Origin: Acidobacteriota bacterium
GTDB taxonomy: Bacteria; Acidobacteriota; Polarisedimenticolia; J045
Direction: 5' to 3'
Length of the DNA: 64,000 bases
Assembly (NCBI GenBank): GCA_017994815.1
Contig: JAGOJY010000013.1
Location: 37,962-101,961 of the forward strand
Both the position numbers and the translations under genes were made by a program. Position 1 is the first letter of the stretch; each line of letters starts with the position of its first letter. Below are positions 8,775-18,924 of the stretch, piece by piece. The notes beneath the pieces are model-generated. The model had not been told where the DNA came from and made no database searches. It worked only from the letters and a program-made list of their open reading frames with translations.

Positions 8775-10196
8775 ATGAAGAACCCGCGCCTGACCCGGAT
8801 CATCGCCACGCTCGGCCCGGGCTCGGCCAATCGGCGGACGCTGCGCCGGCTCGTTGCCGCCGGCATGGACGCCGCGCGCCTGAACATGAGCCACGGCACG
8901 CACGCCGACCACCGGCGGATGGCGCGGCTCGTGCGGCAGGCGGCGCACGCGGCGGGCCGGCCGATCGGCCTGATGGTCGATTTGCAGGGGCCGAAGCTCC
9001 GGCTCGGCGATTTCGCGGGGCCGCTGCGGCTGCGCCACGGCATGACGCTGACGCTGACCACGCGCGCGGCCGAGGCGGACCCGGCCGCGGGGGTGATCCC
9101 GGTGGCCTATGCCGACCTGCCGGTCGAGGCCGCGCCGGGCCACGAGCTGCTGCTGATGGACGGGCTCGTGCGCCTCGAGGTGCAGCGCATCGCGCGCGGG
9201 CGCGTGATCTGCCGCGTGGTCGAGGGCGAAGAGCTGACCGCGCGCGCCGGGCTGTTCCTGCCGCAGGCCAAGGCGGTGCGCCTGGCGCTCTCGGCCAAGG
9301 ATCGCCGCGACCTGGCGCTGGCGGTCGAGCTGCAGGCCGACTTCCTCGCGCTGTCGTTCGTGCGTCGCGCGCAGGACCTCGTGCAGGCGCGCCGCCTGCT
9401 CCGGCGCCTCGGCGGCGACCAGCTCCTCGTGGCCAAGATCGAGACGCGCCAGGCGCTCGAAAACCTCGACGAGATCCTGCTCGTCTCGGACGCGGTGCTC
9501 GTGGCGCGCGGCGATCTCGGCGTGGCCCTGTCGCCGGAACAGGTGCCCGTCGAGCAGAAGCGGATCCTGAACGCGTGCTGGACCGTCGGGCTGCCGTCGA
9601 TCATCGCGACCCAGATGCTGGAGTCGATGCGCCACTCCTCGCGGCCGACGCGCGCGGAGGCCTCCGACGTCGCCAACGCCGTCCTCGACGGCGCGTGGGC
9701 CGTGATGCTGACCGCCGAGACAGCGGTGGGAGAGTACCCGGTCGAGTCGGTCGCGATGATGGACCGCATCGTGCGCTCGGCGGAGCCGATGCTGTTCCGC
9801 CAGCCGCGGCGGCCGCACTCGCCCGCGGGGCTGCGCGTGGCGGAGGCGCTGGCGGAGGCGGCCGTGACGATGGCGATCGACGCGAATGCGCGCGTGGTCG
9901 TCGCGCTGACGCGCAGCGGGGCGACCGCGCGCCAGCTCGCGCGCTACCCCCTGCGCACGCCGACGTTGGCCTACACGCCGAACCCGCGCACGCTCACCCG
10001 GCTGACGCTGATGCGCGGCGCGGTGCCGCGCCGGCTGCGCGAGCAGCCGTCCCTGGACTGCGCGATCCGCCGCATCGAGGCCGACCTGCGGCGCCGCAAG
10101 GAGATCGCGCGGGGCGACCTGATCGTCGTCCTCGGCGGCTCGCCCGAGGAGCCCTTGGGCACGGTCAGCCGCCTGGCGCTGCACCGGGTTCGCTAG
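8775..10196 (+). CDS. pyk: Pyruvate kinase
   Basis: A 473-residue glycolytic enzyme converting phosphoenolpyruvate and ADP to pyruvate and ATP. The N-terminus RIIATLGPGS, the ARLNMSHG motif, DLQGPKLR, the active-site block VAKIETRQALENLDEIL, the metal/nucleotide region ARGDLGV and IATQMLESM all match the family, and a C-terminal allosteric-type domain (about 335-473, ALTRSGATAR) completes the usual length. The ATG at 8775 is preferred to GTG at 8766 because the sequence GAGGTGA serves as its Shine-Dalgarno. It follows the cytochrome by 25 bp and ends before a convergent sensor gene, with a hairpin between. Confidence 0.96.
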   Translation: MKNPRLTRIIATLGPGSANRRTLRRLVAAGMDAARLNMSHGTHADHRRMARLVRQAAHAAGRPIGLMVDLQGPKLRLGDFAGPLRLRHGMTLTLTTRAAEADPAAGVIPVAYADLPVEAAPGHELLLMDGLVRLEVQRIARGRVICRVVEGEELTARAGLFLPQAKAVRLALSAKDRRDLALAVELQADFLALSFVRRAQDLVQARRLLRRLGGDQLLVAKIETRQALENLDEILLVSDAVLVARGDLGVALSPEQVPVEQKRILNACWTVGLPSIIATQMLESMRHSSRPTRAEASDVANAVLDGAWAVMLTAETAVGEYPVESVAMMDRIVRSAEPMLFRQPRRPHSPAGLRVAEALAEAAVTMAIDANARVVVALTRSGATARQLARYPLRTPTLAYTPNPRTLTRLTLMRGAVPRRLREQPSLDCAIRRIEADLRRRKEIARGDLIVVLGGSPEEPLGTVSRLALHRVR

Positions 10197-10342
10197 CCGA
10201 TCGCCCGCGCGGTGCCGGCTCCGCACGACCGCGGCGGGCGCGTCTGGTGCGCACCCCGGCATCGACGTATGACCTTGCCCGGACAACTCCGGTGGGTCGC
10301 GCAGGGGGAAGCCGGCGCGCCCCGCAGCCATGGGCCGGGGGA

Positions 10343-10384
10343 CCGGGGACTCCAGCAAGGCCGAGTCTGGAGAAGTCCCCGGCC
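10343..10384. terminator. Hairpin between convergent pyk and sensor genes
   Basis: Within the 203-bp gap after pyk, CCGGGGACTCCAG (10343-10355) can pair with CTGGAGAAGTCCCCGG (10367-10382), leaving an 11-nt loop and a small bulge. Both neighbours end towards it, so a bidirectional terminator is likely. There is no T-tract on either side. I see nothing else in the gap. Confidence 0.5.
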
Positions 10385-10399
10385 CCCCGGACCCCGCGG

Positions 10400-11677
10400 C
10401 TAGCGCGGCAACTCGGCGACGATCCGCAGCCCGCCGTCCGCGGGCAGTTCCGCCCAGACCGACCCGCCGTGCCCCGAGGCGACGCGGCGGCACAGCGCGA
10501 GCCCCGCCGTGCGCGGCTCGGCGGCGCCGGGCGGGAGCGGGTCGAACACGCTCTCCAGCCGGTCCGGCGCCAGCCCCGGTCCCCAGTCCCGCACCGACAG
10601 GCGCACCAGCCCGTCCCCGGCGGCGAGCGACACGCGCACGCCGCGCGGCGAGTTCCCGTGGCGCGCGGCGTTGTCCAGCAGTTCCGCGACCAGCCGGCCG
10701 AACGCCCCGGCATCGACGCTGGCCGGGACCGCGCGCAGCGGCAGGTCGGCCTCGACCGGGACGTCGGAGCCGGCGCCGGAAGCGAACGCCACGAGCGCGT
10801 CGCGCACGAGCTGCGCCACGTCCGCCGGCCGGCACGCGAGCGGCGTCTCGTCGGCCAGCGCGATCTCGCGGCGGTTGCGCTCGGCGAGCCGCGAGAGATC
10901 GCGCGCGATCAGCACGCTGGCGATCGGCGCGCCGTGCGCCGCGCGCGCGCGCACGAAGCGCAGGAGCAGCATCCGCGCCGGTCCGCCGCCGAAGCTGACC
11001 CGCGCGGTCTGCACCGACTCGCCGCGACCCGAGGCGACGAACGCCAGCCACGCCCCGCGCACGGCGGTCGGGATCTCCATCTCGCGCACCGAGCGCCCGT
11101 GGGCGGCCGCGGGCAGCCCGAACAGCTCGCAGGCCGCGTCGTTGCACAGCACCACGCGGTCCGCGTCGTCGGCGACGAGCAGGCCGTCCTCGAGCGACTG
11201 CGCGGTGGCGCGCAGGATCTCGTGCTCGCGCCGCGCGGCCTCGGCGTTGAGCAGCAGTTCCGCCTGCAGCTGCTGGCGCTCCGTGAGGTCGATCAGCGTG
11301 ACGAGGCGCCCGCCGGGCAGGACCGAGTCCGAGACCGCCTGGACGCGCACTTGGCACAGGAACGACAGGCCGTCGCGGCTGAACGCCGTCAGCTCGAGCG
11401 AGCCGCTGCCTTGCCGGATCAGCTCCAGCACCTGCAGCCCCTCGGCTTCCATCGCGTAGGGGCCGGCCACCACGCTCGCGCTCTCGCCGCGCAGCGTTGA
11501 CCGGCCGAGCCGCAGGTGCTCCTGCAGCCAGCGGTTGCTCCACTCGATCCGGCCGCTGGCGTCGGTCAGCGCCAGGCCCAGCGGCACCGAGTCGACCGCC
11601 TGCGAGCGCTGCAGCTCCTCGCGAATGCCGACCGACGCGGATTCGCGGCCGGTGCCGACCTTCTCTCCCAGACGCAT
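10400..11677 (-). CDS. PAS-PAS-HATPase sensor lacking a recognisable phospho-acceptor histidine
   Basis: A 425-residue soluble sensor. Two PAS-like domains (about residues 25-145 and 165-285) are followed by a GHKL ATPase domain (about 310-425) with N-box [11 protein letters not shown]1 DWGPGLAP and G2 [14 protein letters not shown]. Between PAS2 and the ATPase, where the HisKA helix with an SHELRTP-like H-box should be, there is only [22 protein letters not shown], which contains no histidine. It therefore cannot be a standard autophosphorylating kinase. It is divergent from an NtrC-type response regulator. ATG at 11677 has a GGAGCGGAA upstream. Confidence 0.82.
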   Translation of the reverse strand: MRLGEKVGTGRESASVGIREELQRSQAVDSVPLGLALTDASGRIEWSNRWLQEHLRLGRSTLRGESASVVAGPYAMEAEGLQVLELIRQGSGSLELTAFSRDGLSFLCQVRVQAVSDSVLPGGRLVTLIDLTERQQLQAELLLNAEAARREHEILRATAQSLEDGLLVADDADRVVLCNDAACELFGLPAAAHGRSVREMEIPTAVRGAWLAFVASGRGESVQTARVSFGGGPARMLLLRFVRARAAHGAPIASVLIARDLSRLAERNRREIALADETPLACRPADVAQLVRDALVAFASGAGSDVPVEADLPLRAVPASVDAGAFGRLVAELLDNAARHGNSPRGVRVSLAAGDGLVRLSVRDWGPGLAPDRLESVFDPLPPGAAEPRTAGLALCRRVASGHGGSVWAELPADGGLRIVAELPR

Positions 11678-11938
11678 TTCCGCTCCGCGGCCGCTCCCCG
11701 GGCGGGAGCGCCCCTCGCGCGGGCAGGTTGCAAAGCCCGTACCCACGAGGAACCTCGGTCCCGCGGCAGCCGGCGGGCAAGGGCCGCGCAATCCGAACTT
11801 GCCGAGCGGCACGCCCGGGCCTGCGGACGGGAGGGGTGCCCCGGAACGGGCCGCCCGGGCGTTTCAAGCTGGCACACCGGGCCCGGGCACCCATATTCGA
11901 TCCTGAGAGGAACAGGGCGAAACAACGGGGAGCTGGCC

Positions 11939-13354
<1,416 letters not shown>

Positions 13355-13429
13355 GCCGGCCGGTTCACCAGGGAACCAGGACCGCGCCGGTCCGGCGAGC
13401 CCGCCCGGTGCCAGGAACCACCTCTCGCG

Positions 13430-13435
13430 TATGAT
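13430..13435 (+). promoter_or_regulatory. -10 box of a leaderless alr promoter
   Basis: TATGAT ends seven bases before the ATG at 13443. The box contains an upstream in-frame ATG at 13431, which is why 13443 is taken as the true start. There is no Shine-Dalgarno and no clear -35. Confidence 0.55.
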
Positions 13436-13442
13436 CGAGCCC

Positions 13443-14654
13443 ATGTCCGCTCCTCCTGCACGCGCCGGCGCGGGTGCCGCGCGCAGCGCCGCCCGGCCCC
13501 ACGGATTGCCGGCCGGGACCGTCAGCTGGCTCGAGATCGACCTCGGCGCCGTGCGCGACAACGTGCGCGCCTTCGCCGCGCGACTGGCGCCGCCATCGCG
13601 GCTGGTGGCGGTCGTCAAGTCGGACGCCTACGGCCACGGCATGGCGCTCGTGGCGCCGGCAGCGCTGGAGGCTGGCGCGGCGTGGCTCGCCGCCGGCGGT
13701 CTCGTCGAGGGCATCGCGCTGCGCCAGCTCGTCGGCCCGGCCGTGCCGATCCTGCTGCTCAACCACGTGCCGGCGGCCGACGCGGGCGCCGCGGTGGAGC
13801 ACGACCTGCGCCTGACGCTGTACGACGCCGACGCGCTGCCGGCTCTCTCGCGCGCCGCGTTGCGCCTCGGCCGCACGGCGCGCGTGCACGTCAAGATCGA
13901 GACCGGCACGAACCGCCAGGGGCTGCCGGTCTCGCGGGCGCTCGACCTCGCGCGCCTGGCCGGCGCGATCCCCGGCCTCGAGCTGGAGGGGATCTCGACC
14001 CACTTCGCGGACATCGAGGACACGACGGACCACGCCTACGCCGAGCGCCAGCTCGCGGCGTTCGCCGCCGCCGTGGCCCGCTTCCGCGACGAAGGGATCG
14101 AGCCGCCGCTCGTCCACGCGGCCTGCTCCGCGGCCACGATCCTGTTCCCGGAGACGCATTTCCAGCTCGCGCGCGCCGGGATCGGCATCTATGGCCTGTG
14201 GCCCTCGCGCGAGACGCTGGTCTCCGCGCGCGAGCGCGGCATCTCCGCGTTCCGCCTGCGGGCCGCGATGACCTGGAAGTGCCTCGTCGCGCAGGTCAAG
14301 GACGTCGCGGCCGGTTCTTTCGTCGGCTACGGCCGCACCTGGCGCGCGACGCGCCCCTCGCGCATCGCCGTCCTGCCGGTCGGCTACTACGAGGGCTACG
14401 CGCGCGCGCTGTCGGGCCGCGCGCACGTCCTCTTGCACGGGCAGCGCGCGCCGGTCGTCGGCCGGATCTGCATGAACATGTGCATGGTCGACGTCACCGA
14501 CATCGCGCAGGCGCAGGCCGGCGACGTCGCGGTGCTCCTGGGCGGCGACGGCGAGGAGGCGATCCGCGCCGAGGACCTCGCCACCTGGGCCAGCACCATC
14601 CACTACGAGATCGTCTCCCGCATCCACCCGTCCCTGCCGCGGATCGCGGTCTGA
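13443..14654 (+). CDS. alr: Alanine racemase
   Basis: A 403-residue PLP-dependent enzyme interconverting L- and D-alanine for peptidoglycan. The PLP lysine is Lys59 in VVKSDAYGHG (the family usually has KANAYGHG), the barrel motif KIETGTNRQG follows, GIGIYGL is present, and the second-domain catalytic tyrosine is in VGYGRTW (Tyr296). CMNMCMVDVT is the conserved substrate-side motif. The first about 25 residues are an Ala/Arg-rich extension. It follows the NtrC-type regulator by 88 bp and appears to have its own leaderless promoter. Confidence 0.95.
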   Translation: MSAPPARAGAGAARSAARPHGLPAGTVSWLEIDLGAVRDNVRAFAARLAPPSRLVAVVKSDAYGHGMALVAPAALEAGAAWLAAGGLVEGIALRQLVGPAVPILLLNHVPAADAGAAVEHDLRLTLYDADALPALSRAALRLGRTARVHVKIETGTNRQGLPVSRALDLARLAGAIPGLELEGISTHFADIEDTTDHAYAERQLAAFAAAVARFRDEGIEPPLVHAACSAATILFPETHFQLARAGIGIYGLWPSRETLVSARERGISAFRLRAAMTWKCLVAQVKDVAAGSFVGYGRTWRATRPSRIAVLPVGYYEGYARALSGRAHVLLHGQRAPVVGRICMNMCMVDVTDIAQAQAGDVAVLLGGDGEEAIRAEDLATWASTIHYEIVSRIHPSLPRIAV

Positions 14655-14695
14655 GGGCCGGATCAACCTTACCAATATCAATTTCCTTGTTTCTC

Positions 14696-14725
14696 TTGCG
14701 TTACCTTCGCTCCGGCCCGTATAAA
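14696..14725 (+). promoter_or_regulatory. Sigma-70-type promoter of the large secreted metalloprotease
   Basis: TTGCGT (14696-14701), an 18-bp spacer and TATAAA (14720-14725) lie in the most AT-rich stretch of the neighbourhood, 40 bp before the ATG at 14766, which also has a GGAGGA Shine-Dalgarno. Spacing and position fit a leadered vegetative promoter. Confidence 0.55.
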
Positions 14726-14765
14726 CTACGCGCCGCCCAGGCTCCCTTCCGGCGGCGGAGGACGG

Positions 14766-17700
14766 ATGCGCCGCCAATCCCGCTCGCTGTTCCCGCTCTT
14801 CGTGTGTTTCGCTGTTTCTTCGTGTACCGCCGCGCTGGCCCTCGTCCCGCGCGGGGACTCCTCGCGCTTCGACCCCCTCGCGATCGCGCCGCCGGGGCAG
14901 GTGATCCCGACGGTTGCCGAGCCGGCGGACGACCTTCCGTCCACGGACGCGCTGCGAACCGGCTGGAACGACTTCTCCGCCCGCCACGGAGGTTGGGCGG
15001 CCTGGCTCGACCACCGGACCGGGCTGCCGACGCTGGCCCAGGGCGCCGGGATCCCCTGGATCTCGGGCACGGCCAACGTCCTGCCGCTCGCCGAGGGCGA
15101 CCCGCTCGCGCTGCTCGAGGGCCGGGCCCGCACGCTCCTGGCCCAGAACGAGCACCTGCTCGGGTCGTGGCCGGCCCAGCTGCAGCTCGACCGCGAAGCC
15201 TCGAAGAAGGTCAACGACCACGTGTGGCAGATCGTCTTCCGGCAGGTCGTCGACGGCGTGCCGGTCGAAGGCGCGCGCCTCGAGTTCCAGGTCGCGCACG
15301 GTAACCTCGTCGCCTTCGGCGCCGAGCGCCTGGCCCGCGTGCGCGGTCCGCAGGTCCCGCGGATCGGCGTGGCCGAGGCCGAGGCCGCGCTGCACGAGTA
15401 CCTCTCCGTCCGGTCGGCCTCCGAACTGGAACAGGACGCGCTACCGCTCTTGACGCTCGTGCCGGTCGACCCGCAGGGTGTTCCCGCGGGCCGTTGGGCC
15501 GGCGTGCGCGGCGAGGGCTTGACGCACCAGCTCGTCTGGCGCTTCCGCTTCCACGTCCCGGGCGAGGAGGCGCGCTGGGTCGCCGACGTGGACGCCCGCA
15601 CCGCGCAGGTCGTGGCGCTGTTCGACGACACGCGTTACGACCGCGTCAAGGGCGGCGTCTTCCCGCTCTCGAGCGACGGCATCGGTCCGGAGGGCGTCGA
15701 GGTGCCGGGCCTGCCGGTCCCGTTCGCCGACATCAGCATCGACGGCGCACCGGCGATCACGGCCAGCGCGCACGGGCAGTACGCCTGCTCGACCCCCGGC
15801 GCGGCAGCGCGCACCACGCTCAACGGCCCGTACGTGCGGATCAACGACGCCTGCGGGCTGGTCAGCGAGACGGTCTTCTGCGGCGAGACGCTCGACCTGC
15901 GGCAGGGGCCCGGGACCAACTGCGACGTGCCGGCCGGCTCGTCGCCGGGCAACACGCACGCCTCGCGCACCTGCTTCTACCACGTCAACCGGCTGAAGGA
16001 GAAGCTGCGCTACTGGCTCCCCGGCAACGCCTGGCTGCAGGGCCAGGTCACGGTCAACTCCAACGTCAACAACACCTGCAATGCGTCGTGGGGCGGTTCG
16101 CTCAACATGTACCGCGCCGGGAACGGCTGCCGGAACACCTGCGAGCTGTCCGGCGTGTTCTCGCACGAGTTGGGGCACGGCCTCGACCAGAACGACGGTG
16201 GCGGCTTCGACAACCCCTCCGAGGGCTATGCCGACGTCGTCGCGATCCTCGAAGCGCGCGAGTCGTGCGTCGGCCGCGGCTTCAGCGACAGCAACTGCAG
16301 CGGCTACGGCGACGCCTGCCTCGACTGCACCGGCGTGCGGGACGAGGACTGGGCCAAGCACGCCTCGAACACCCCGGCCACGCCGCAGGGCTTCCTGACC
16401 AACAACTGCGGCGGCGGCGGCGGCCCGTGCGGCAAGGAAGAGCACTGCGAGGCCCGCGTGAGCGCCGAGGCGATGTTCGACCTCGCCACGCGCGACCTGC
16501 CCGCGGCGGGGCTGGACGCCGACAGCGCCTGGCAGCTCGCCGAGCGCCTGTTCTACCAGTCGCGCAACGGTTCCGGCGGGTCGGCCTACAACTGCGCGCT
16601 GCCCTCGTCGGACGGCTGCGGCACCGGGAGCTGGTTCCACAAGCTGCGCGTGGCCGACGACGACGACGGCAACCTCAACAACGGAACGCCGCACGCCGCG
16701 GCGATCTTCGCCGCGTTCAAGCGTCACAACATCGCCTGCGGCACCGCTGCCGACGCCGCGAACAAGAACACCAGCGCCTGCCCGTCGCTGTCGCAGCCCG
16801 CGCTGTCCACCGCGGTGGAGGGCAGCGGGATCCGGCTGACCTGGAATTCGATCGCCAACGCCGCGAAGTACCGCGTGTTCCGCGGCGAGTTGGGGTGCGA
16901 CCGCTCGCAGGTCCCGGTCGCCGAGGTGACCGCGCCGGCGACGACGTGGCTCGACCCGGACGTGGCGAGCATCATCGACATCGCGTACCGCGTGCAGGCG
17001 GTCGGCTCGAACGCGGCCTGCGAGAGCCGCGTTTCCAACTGCGAGACCGCGTCGTACATCAGCCTCGCCGGGCGGATCGAGTTCGTCCGCCTGAGCTACG
17101 GCTGCGGTGAAACCGTCGTGGTCCAGGTGGTGGACGGCAACGCCGGCCCCGGCCCGCTCGCGGTCCAGGTCTGGTCCGACAGCGAGACCGCGCCGGAGAC
17201 CCTGTCCCTCGTCGAGACCGCCCCCGGCTCGCACGTCTACAGCGCCAACCTCGCGACCACGACCGGCCCGGCGGTTCCCGACGACGGCGCGCTCGCCGTC
17301 GCGGGCAACGCCCAGCTCACCGCGAAGTACGTCGACGAGAACGACGGCACGGGCACCGCGGTCGCTTCGTTCGGTTCTTCGATCATGGACTGCGGCGCCA
17401 GCGCGCCGGGCATGCCGCAGGTCACCGACCTGACCGACTCCAGCGCCATCGTCCGCTGGACCACGCCCGAGCCGACCACGGGGCGCGTCGAGTGGGGTGC
17501 GACGCCGGCCCTGGGCAGCGTGGCCCAGGACAGCGCGCTGACGACCGACCACGCGGTCACGCTCTCGCCGCTCAACGAGTGCGGGCGCTACTACTTCCGC
17601 ATCTTCGCGATCGACCGCGCCGGCAACGAGGCAGCGCTTGATGTCGGCGGCCAGCCGTTCGCGTTCAACGGCGGACGCATCCCCGGCTTCTTCCGCGACG

Positions 17701-18815
17701 ACTTCGAGACCAACAGCGGCTGGGGTCTCGCCGGCGAGTGGCAGCTCAACACGCCGCAGGGCAAGGGGACCAACAACCCCGACCCGGCCGCGGCCTTCGG
17801 CGGCGCGAAGGTGCTCGGCCACGACCTGACCGGCCTCGGCGCGCGCCCCGGCGACTACGAGCAGAACATCGTCCAGCGCGCGACCAGCCCGGTGCTCAAC
17901 GCCGCCGGCAAGACCGGCGTCGAGATGAAGTTCCAGCGCTGGCTCAACGTCAACCGCGGCACGACGGCCGCCGTCGAGGTGCGGGTCAACAACGGCGCCT
18001 GGCAGCGTGTCTGGACCAGCAACATCAACTTCGGCCAGCGCGCGTCGAGCTGGTCGCAACAGACACTCAACCTCTCGCAGTGGGCCGACAACCAGGCCAA
18101 CTTCCAGGTCTCGTTCCTGCTCGATTCGGGTAGCGACTCGGGCGCCTCGAGCTGGAACGTGGACCGGCTCGTGGTGCGGCAGAGCAGCCAACCGCTGGGC
18201 GAAGTCTGCGGCGGCTGCGCCGGCGCGCCGGGGTTCGGCGGCGCCCTGGCGGCGAGCGACTCGGACCCGTGCTCGACCGTGGGCGGGGCGGTGATCACGT
18301 GGGACCCGGCTGCCTCGTGGGGCACCGGGGTGTCGGGCACCTACAGCGTGTACCGCTCGACGACGCCCGGCTTCACGCCGGACGCGTCGAACCGGATCGC
18401 CACCGGCCTTGCCACGACCTCCTACACCGACACCAGCGCCGCGCAGGGACAGACCTACCACTACCTGGTGCGCGCGGAAAACAACGAGAGCTGCGGCAGC
18501 GGCCCGAACAACGGCGGCCTCACCGACTCCAACACGGTGTATCGCTCCGTGACGATGGCGTCGTCGCAACCCCTGCCGCCCGCCGTGAACGGGCTCGGCA
18601 TCCAGCCGCCGATCGAGGACGACCTGCGGCTGACGTGGGCCCCGACCAGCGCGAGCCTCTACGACGTGTACCGCTCGGCTTCCCCGGCGAGCGGCTTCTC
18701 GTCCGTCGTGCAGTCGCCACTGCCGTCCGCGTTCGATGATGGCGCCGCCGCCGACGGCGACAGCTGGTACTACCTGGTCCGCGGCTCCAACCTCTGCGGC
18801 CAGGAAGGCCCGTAG
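14766..18815 (+). CDS. Secreted gluzincin metalloprotease with propeptide and fibronectin-like domains
   Basis: A 1349-residue secreted protein. A signal peptide (residues 1-26) is followed by an FTP-type propeptide (about 90-285, with VNDHVWQIVFRQVVDGVPVEGARLEF and a PepSY-like stretch) and a catalytic domain with HELGH at 467-471 and a downstream SEGYAD whose Glu486 would be the third zinc ligand. The Cys-rich catalytic region (CLDC, CGKEEHC) suggests several disulfides. From about 675 to the end there are fibronectin type III-like units (YRVFRGE, YSVYRSTT, YDVYRSAS) and a jelly-roll-like domain (about 970-1135). The likely role is extracellular protein degradation. Its TAG stop is part of a REP-like palindrome. 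No sorting signal is seen at the C-terminus. Confidence 0.87.
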   Translation: MRRQSRSLFPLFVCFAVSSCTAALALVPRGDSSRFDPLAIAPPGQVIPTVAEPADDLPSTDALRTGWNDFSARHGGWAAWLDHRTGLPTLAQGAGIPWISGTANVLPLAEGDPLALLEGRARTLLAQNEHLLGSWPAQLQLDREASKKVNDHVWQIVFRQVVDGVPVEGARLEFQVAHGNLVAFGAERLARVRGPQVPRIGVAEAEAALHEYLSVRSASELEQDALPLLTLVPVDPQGVPAGRWAGVRGEGLTHQLVWRFRFHVPGEEARWVADVDARTAQVVALFDDTRYDRVKGGVFPLSSDGIGPEGVEVPGLPVPFADISIDGAPAITASAHGQYACSTPGAAARTTLNGPYVRINDACGLVSETVFCGETLDLRQGPGTNCDVPAGSSPGNTHASRTCFYHVNRLKEKLRYWLPGNAWLQGQVTVNSNVNNTCNASWGGSLNMYRAGNGCRNTCELSGVFSHELGHGLDQNDGGGFDNPSEGYADVVAILEARESCVGRGFSDSNCSGYGDACLDCTGVRDEDWAKHASNTPATPQGFLTNNCGGGGGPCGKEEHCEARVSAEAMFDLATRDLPAAGLDADSAWQLAERLFYQSRNGSGGSAYNCALPSSDGCGTGSWFHKLRVADDDDGNLNNGTPHAAAIFAAFKRHNIACGTAADAANKNTSACPSLSQPALSTAVEGSGIRLTWNSIANAAKYRVFRGELGCDRSQVPVAEVTAPATTWLDPDVASIIDIAYRVQAVGSNAACESRVSNCETASYISLAGRIEFVRLSYGCGETVVVQVVDGNAGPGPLAVQVWSDSETAPETLSLVETAPGSHVYSANLATTTGPAVPDDGALAVAGNAQLTAKYVDENDGTGTAVASFGSSIMDCGASAPGMPQVTDLTDSSAIVRWTTPEPTTGRVEWGATPALGSVAQDSALTTDHAVTLSPLNECGRYYFRIFAIDRAGNEAALDVGGQPFAFNGGRIPGFFRDDFETNSGWGLAGEWQLNTPQGKGTNNPDPAAAFGGAKVLGHDLTGLGARPGDYEQNIVQRATSPVLNAAGKTGVEMKFQRWLNVNRGTTAAVEVRVNNGAWQRVWTSNINFGQRASSWSQQTLNLSQWADNQANFQVSFLLDSGSDSGASSWNVDRLVVRQSSQPLGEVCGGCAGAPGFGGALAASDSDPCSTVGGAVITWDPAASWGTGVSGTYSVYRSTTPGFTPDASNRIATGLATTSYTDTSAAQGQTYHYLVRAENNESCGSGPNNGGLTDSNTVYRSVTMASSQPLPPAVNGLGIQPPIEDDLRLTWAPTSASLYDVYRSASPASGFSSVVQSPLPSAFDDGAAADGDSWYYLVRGSNLCGQEGP

Positions 18816-18838
18816 AAGCCGCCGCCAGGCGGCCCGCG
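18812..18838 (+). repeat. REP-like palindrome overlapping a stop codon
   Basis: The element starts with GTAG (18812-18815), whose TAG is the stop codon of the metalloprotease gene, and continues with a CCGCC/GGCGG stem and a CCCGCG tail. It matches the element at 30081-30105 in order and in sequence over most positions. Confidence 0.5.
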
Positions 18839-18855
18839 AAGAACGGCCACGCGAT

Positions 18856-18884
18856 GGGGGGACAGGTAAAACACCTGTCCCCCC
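18856..18884. terminator. Perfect 12-bp inverted repeat, terminator or dispersed palindrome
   Basis: GGGGGGACAGGT (18856-18867) and ACCTGTCCCCCC (18873-18884) are exact reverse complements around the loop AAAAC. TTGCGTT follows, a weak T-tract. Its position 40 bp after the metalloprotease stop fits a terminator. Similar GGGGACAGGT palindromes are, from memory, scattered in several bacterial genomes, so a mobile palindrome is also possible. Confidence 0.55.
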
Positions 18885-18924
18885 TTGCGTTGGGTCCCGA
18901 AAACCGGCACAAACTCCGCCCCGT

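Noticed and set aside
11678..11938. Possible sigma-54 promoter (TGGCAC at 11871) between the sensor and the NtrC-type regulator
   Set aside because: The TGGCAC is not followed by a TTGC-like -12 element at the required spacing; the next bases are GCCCG.
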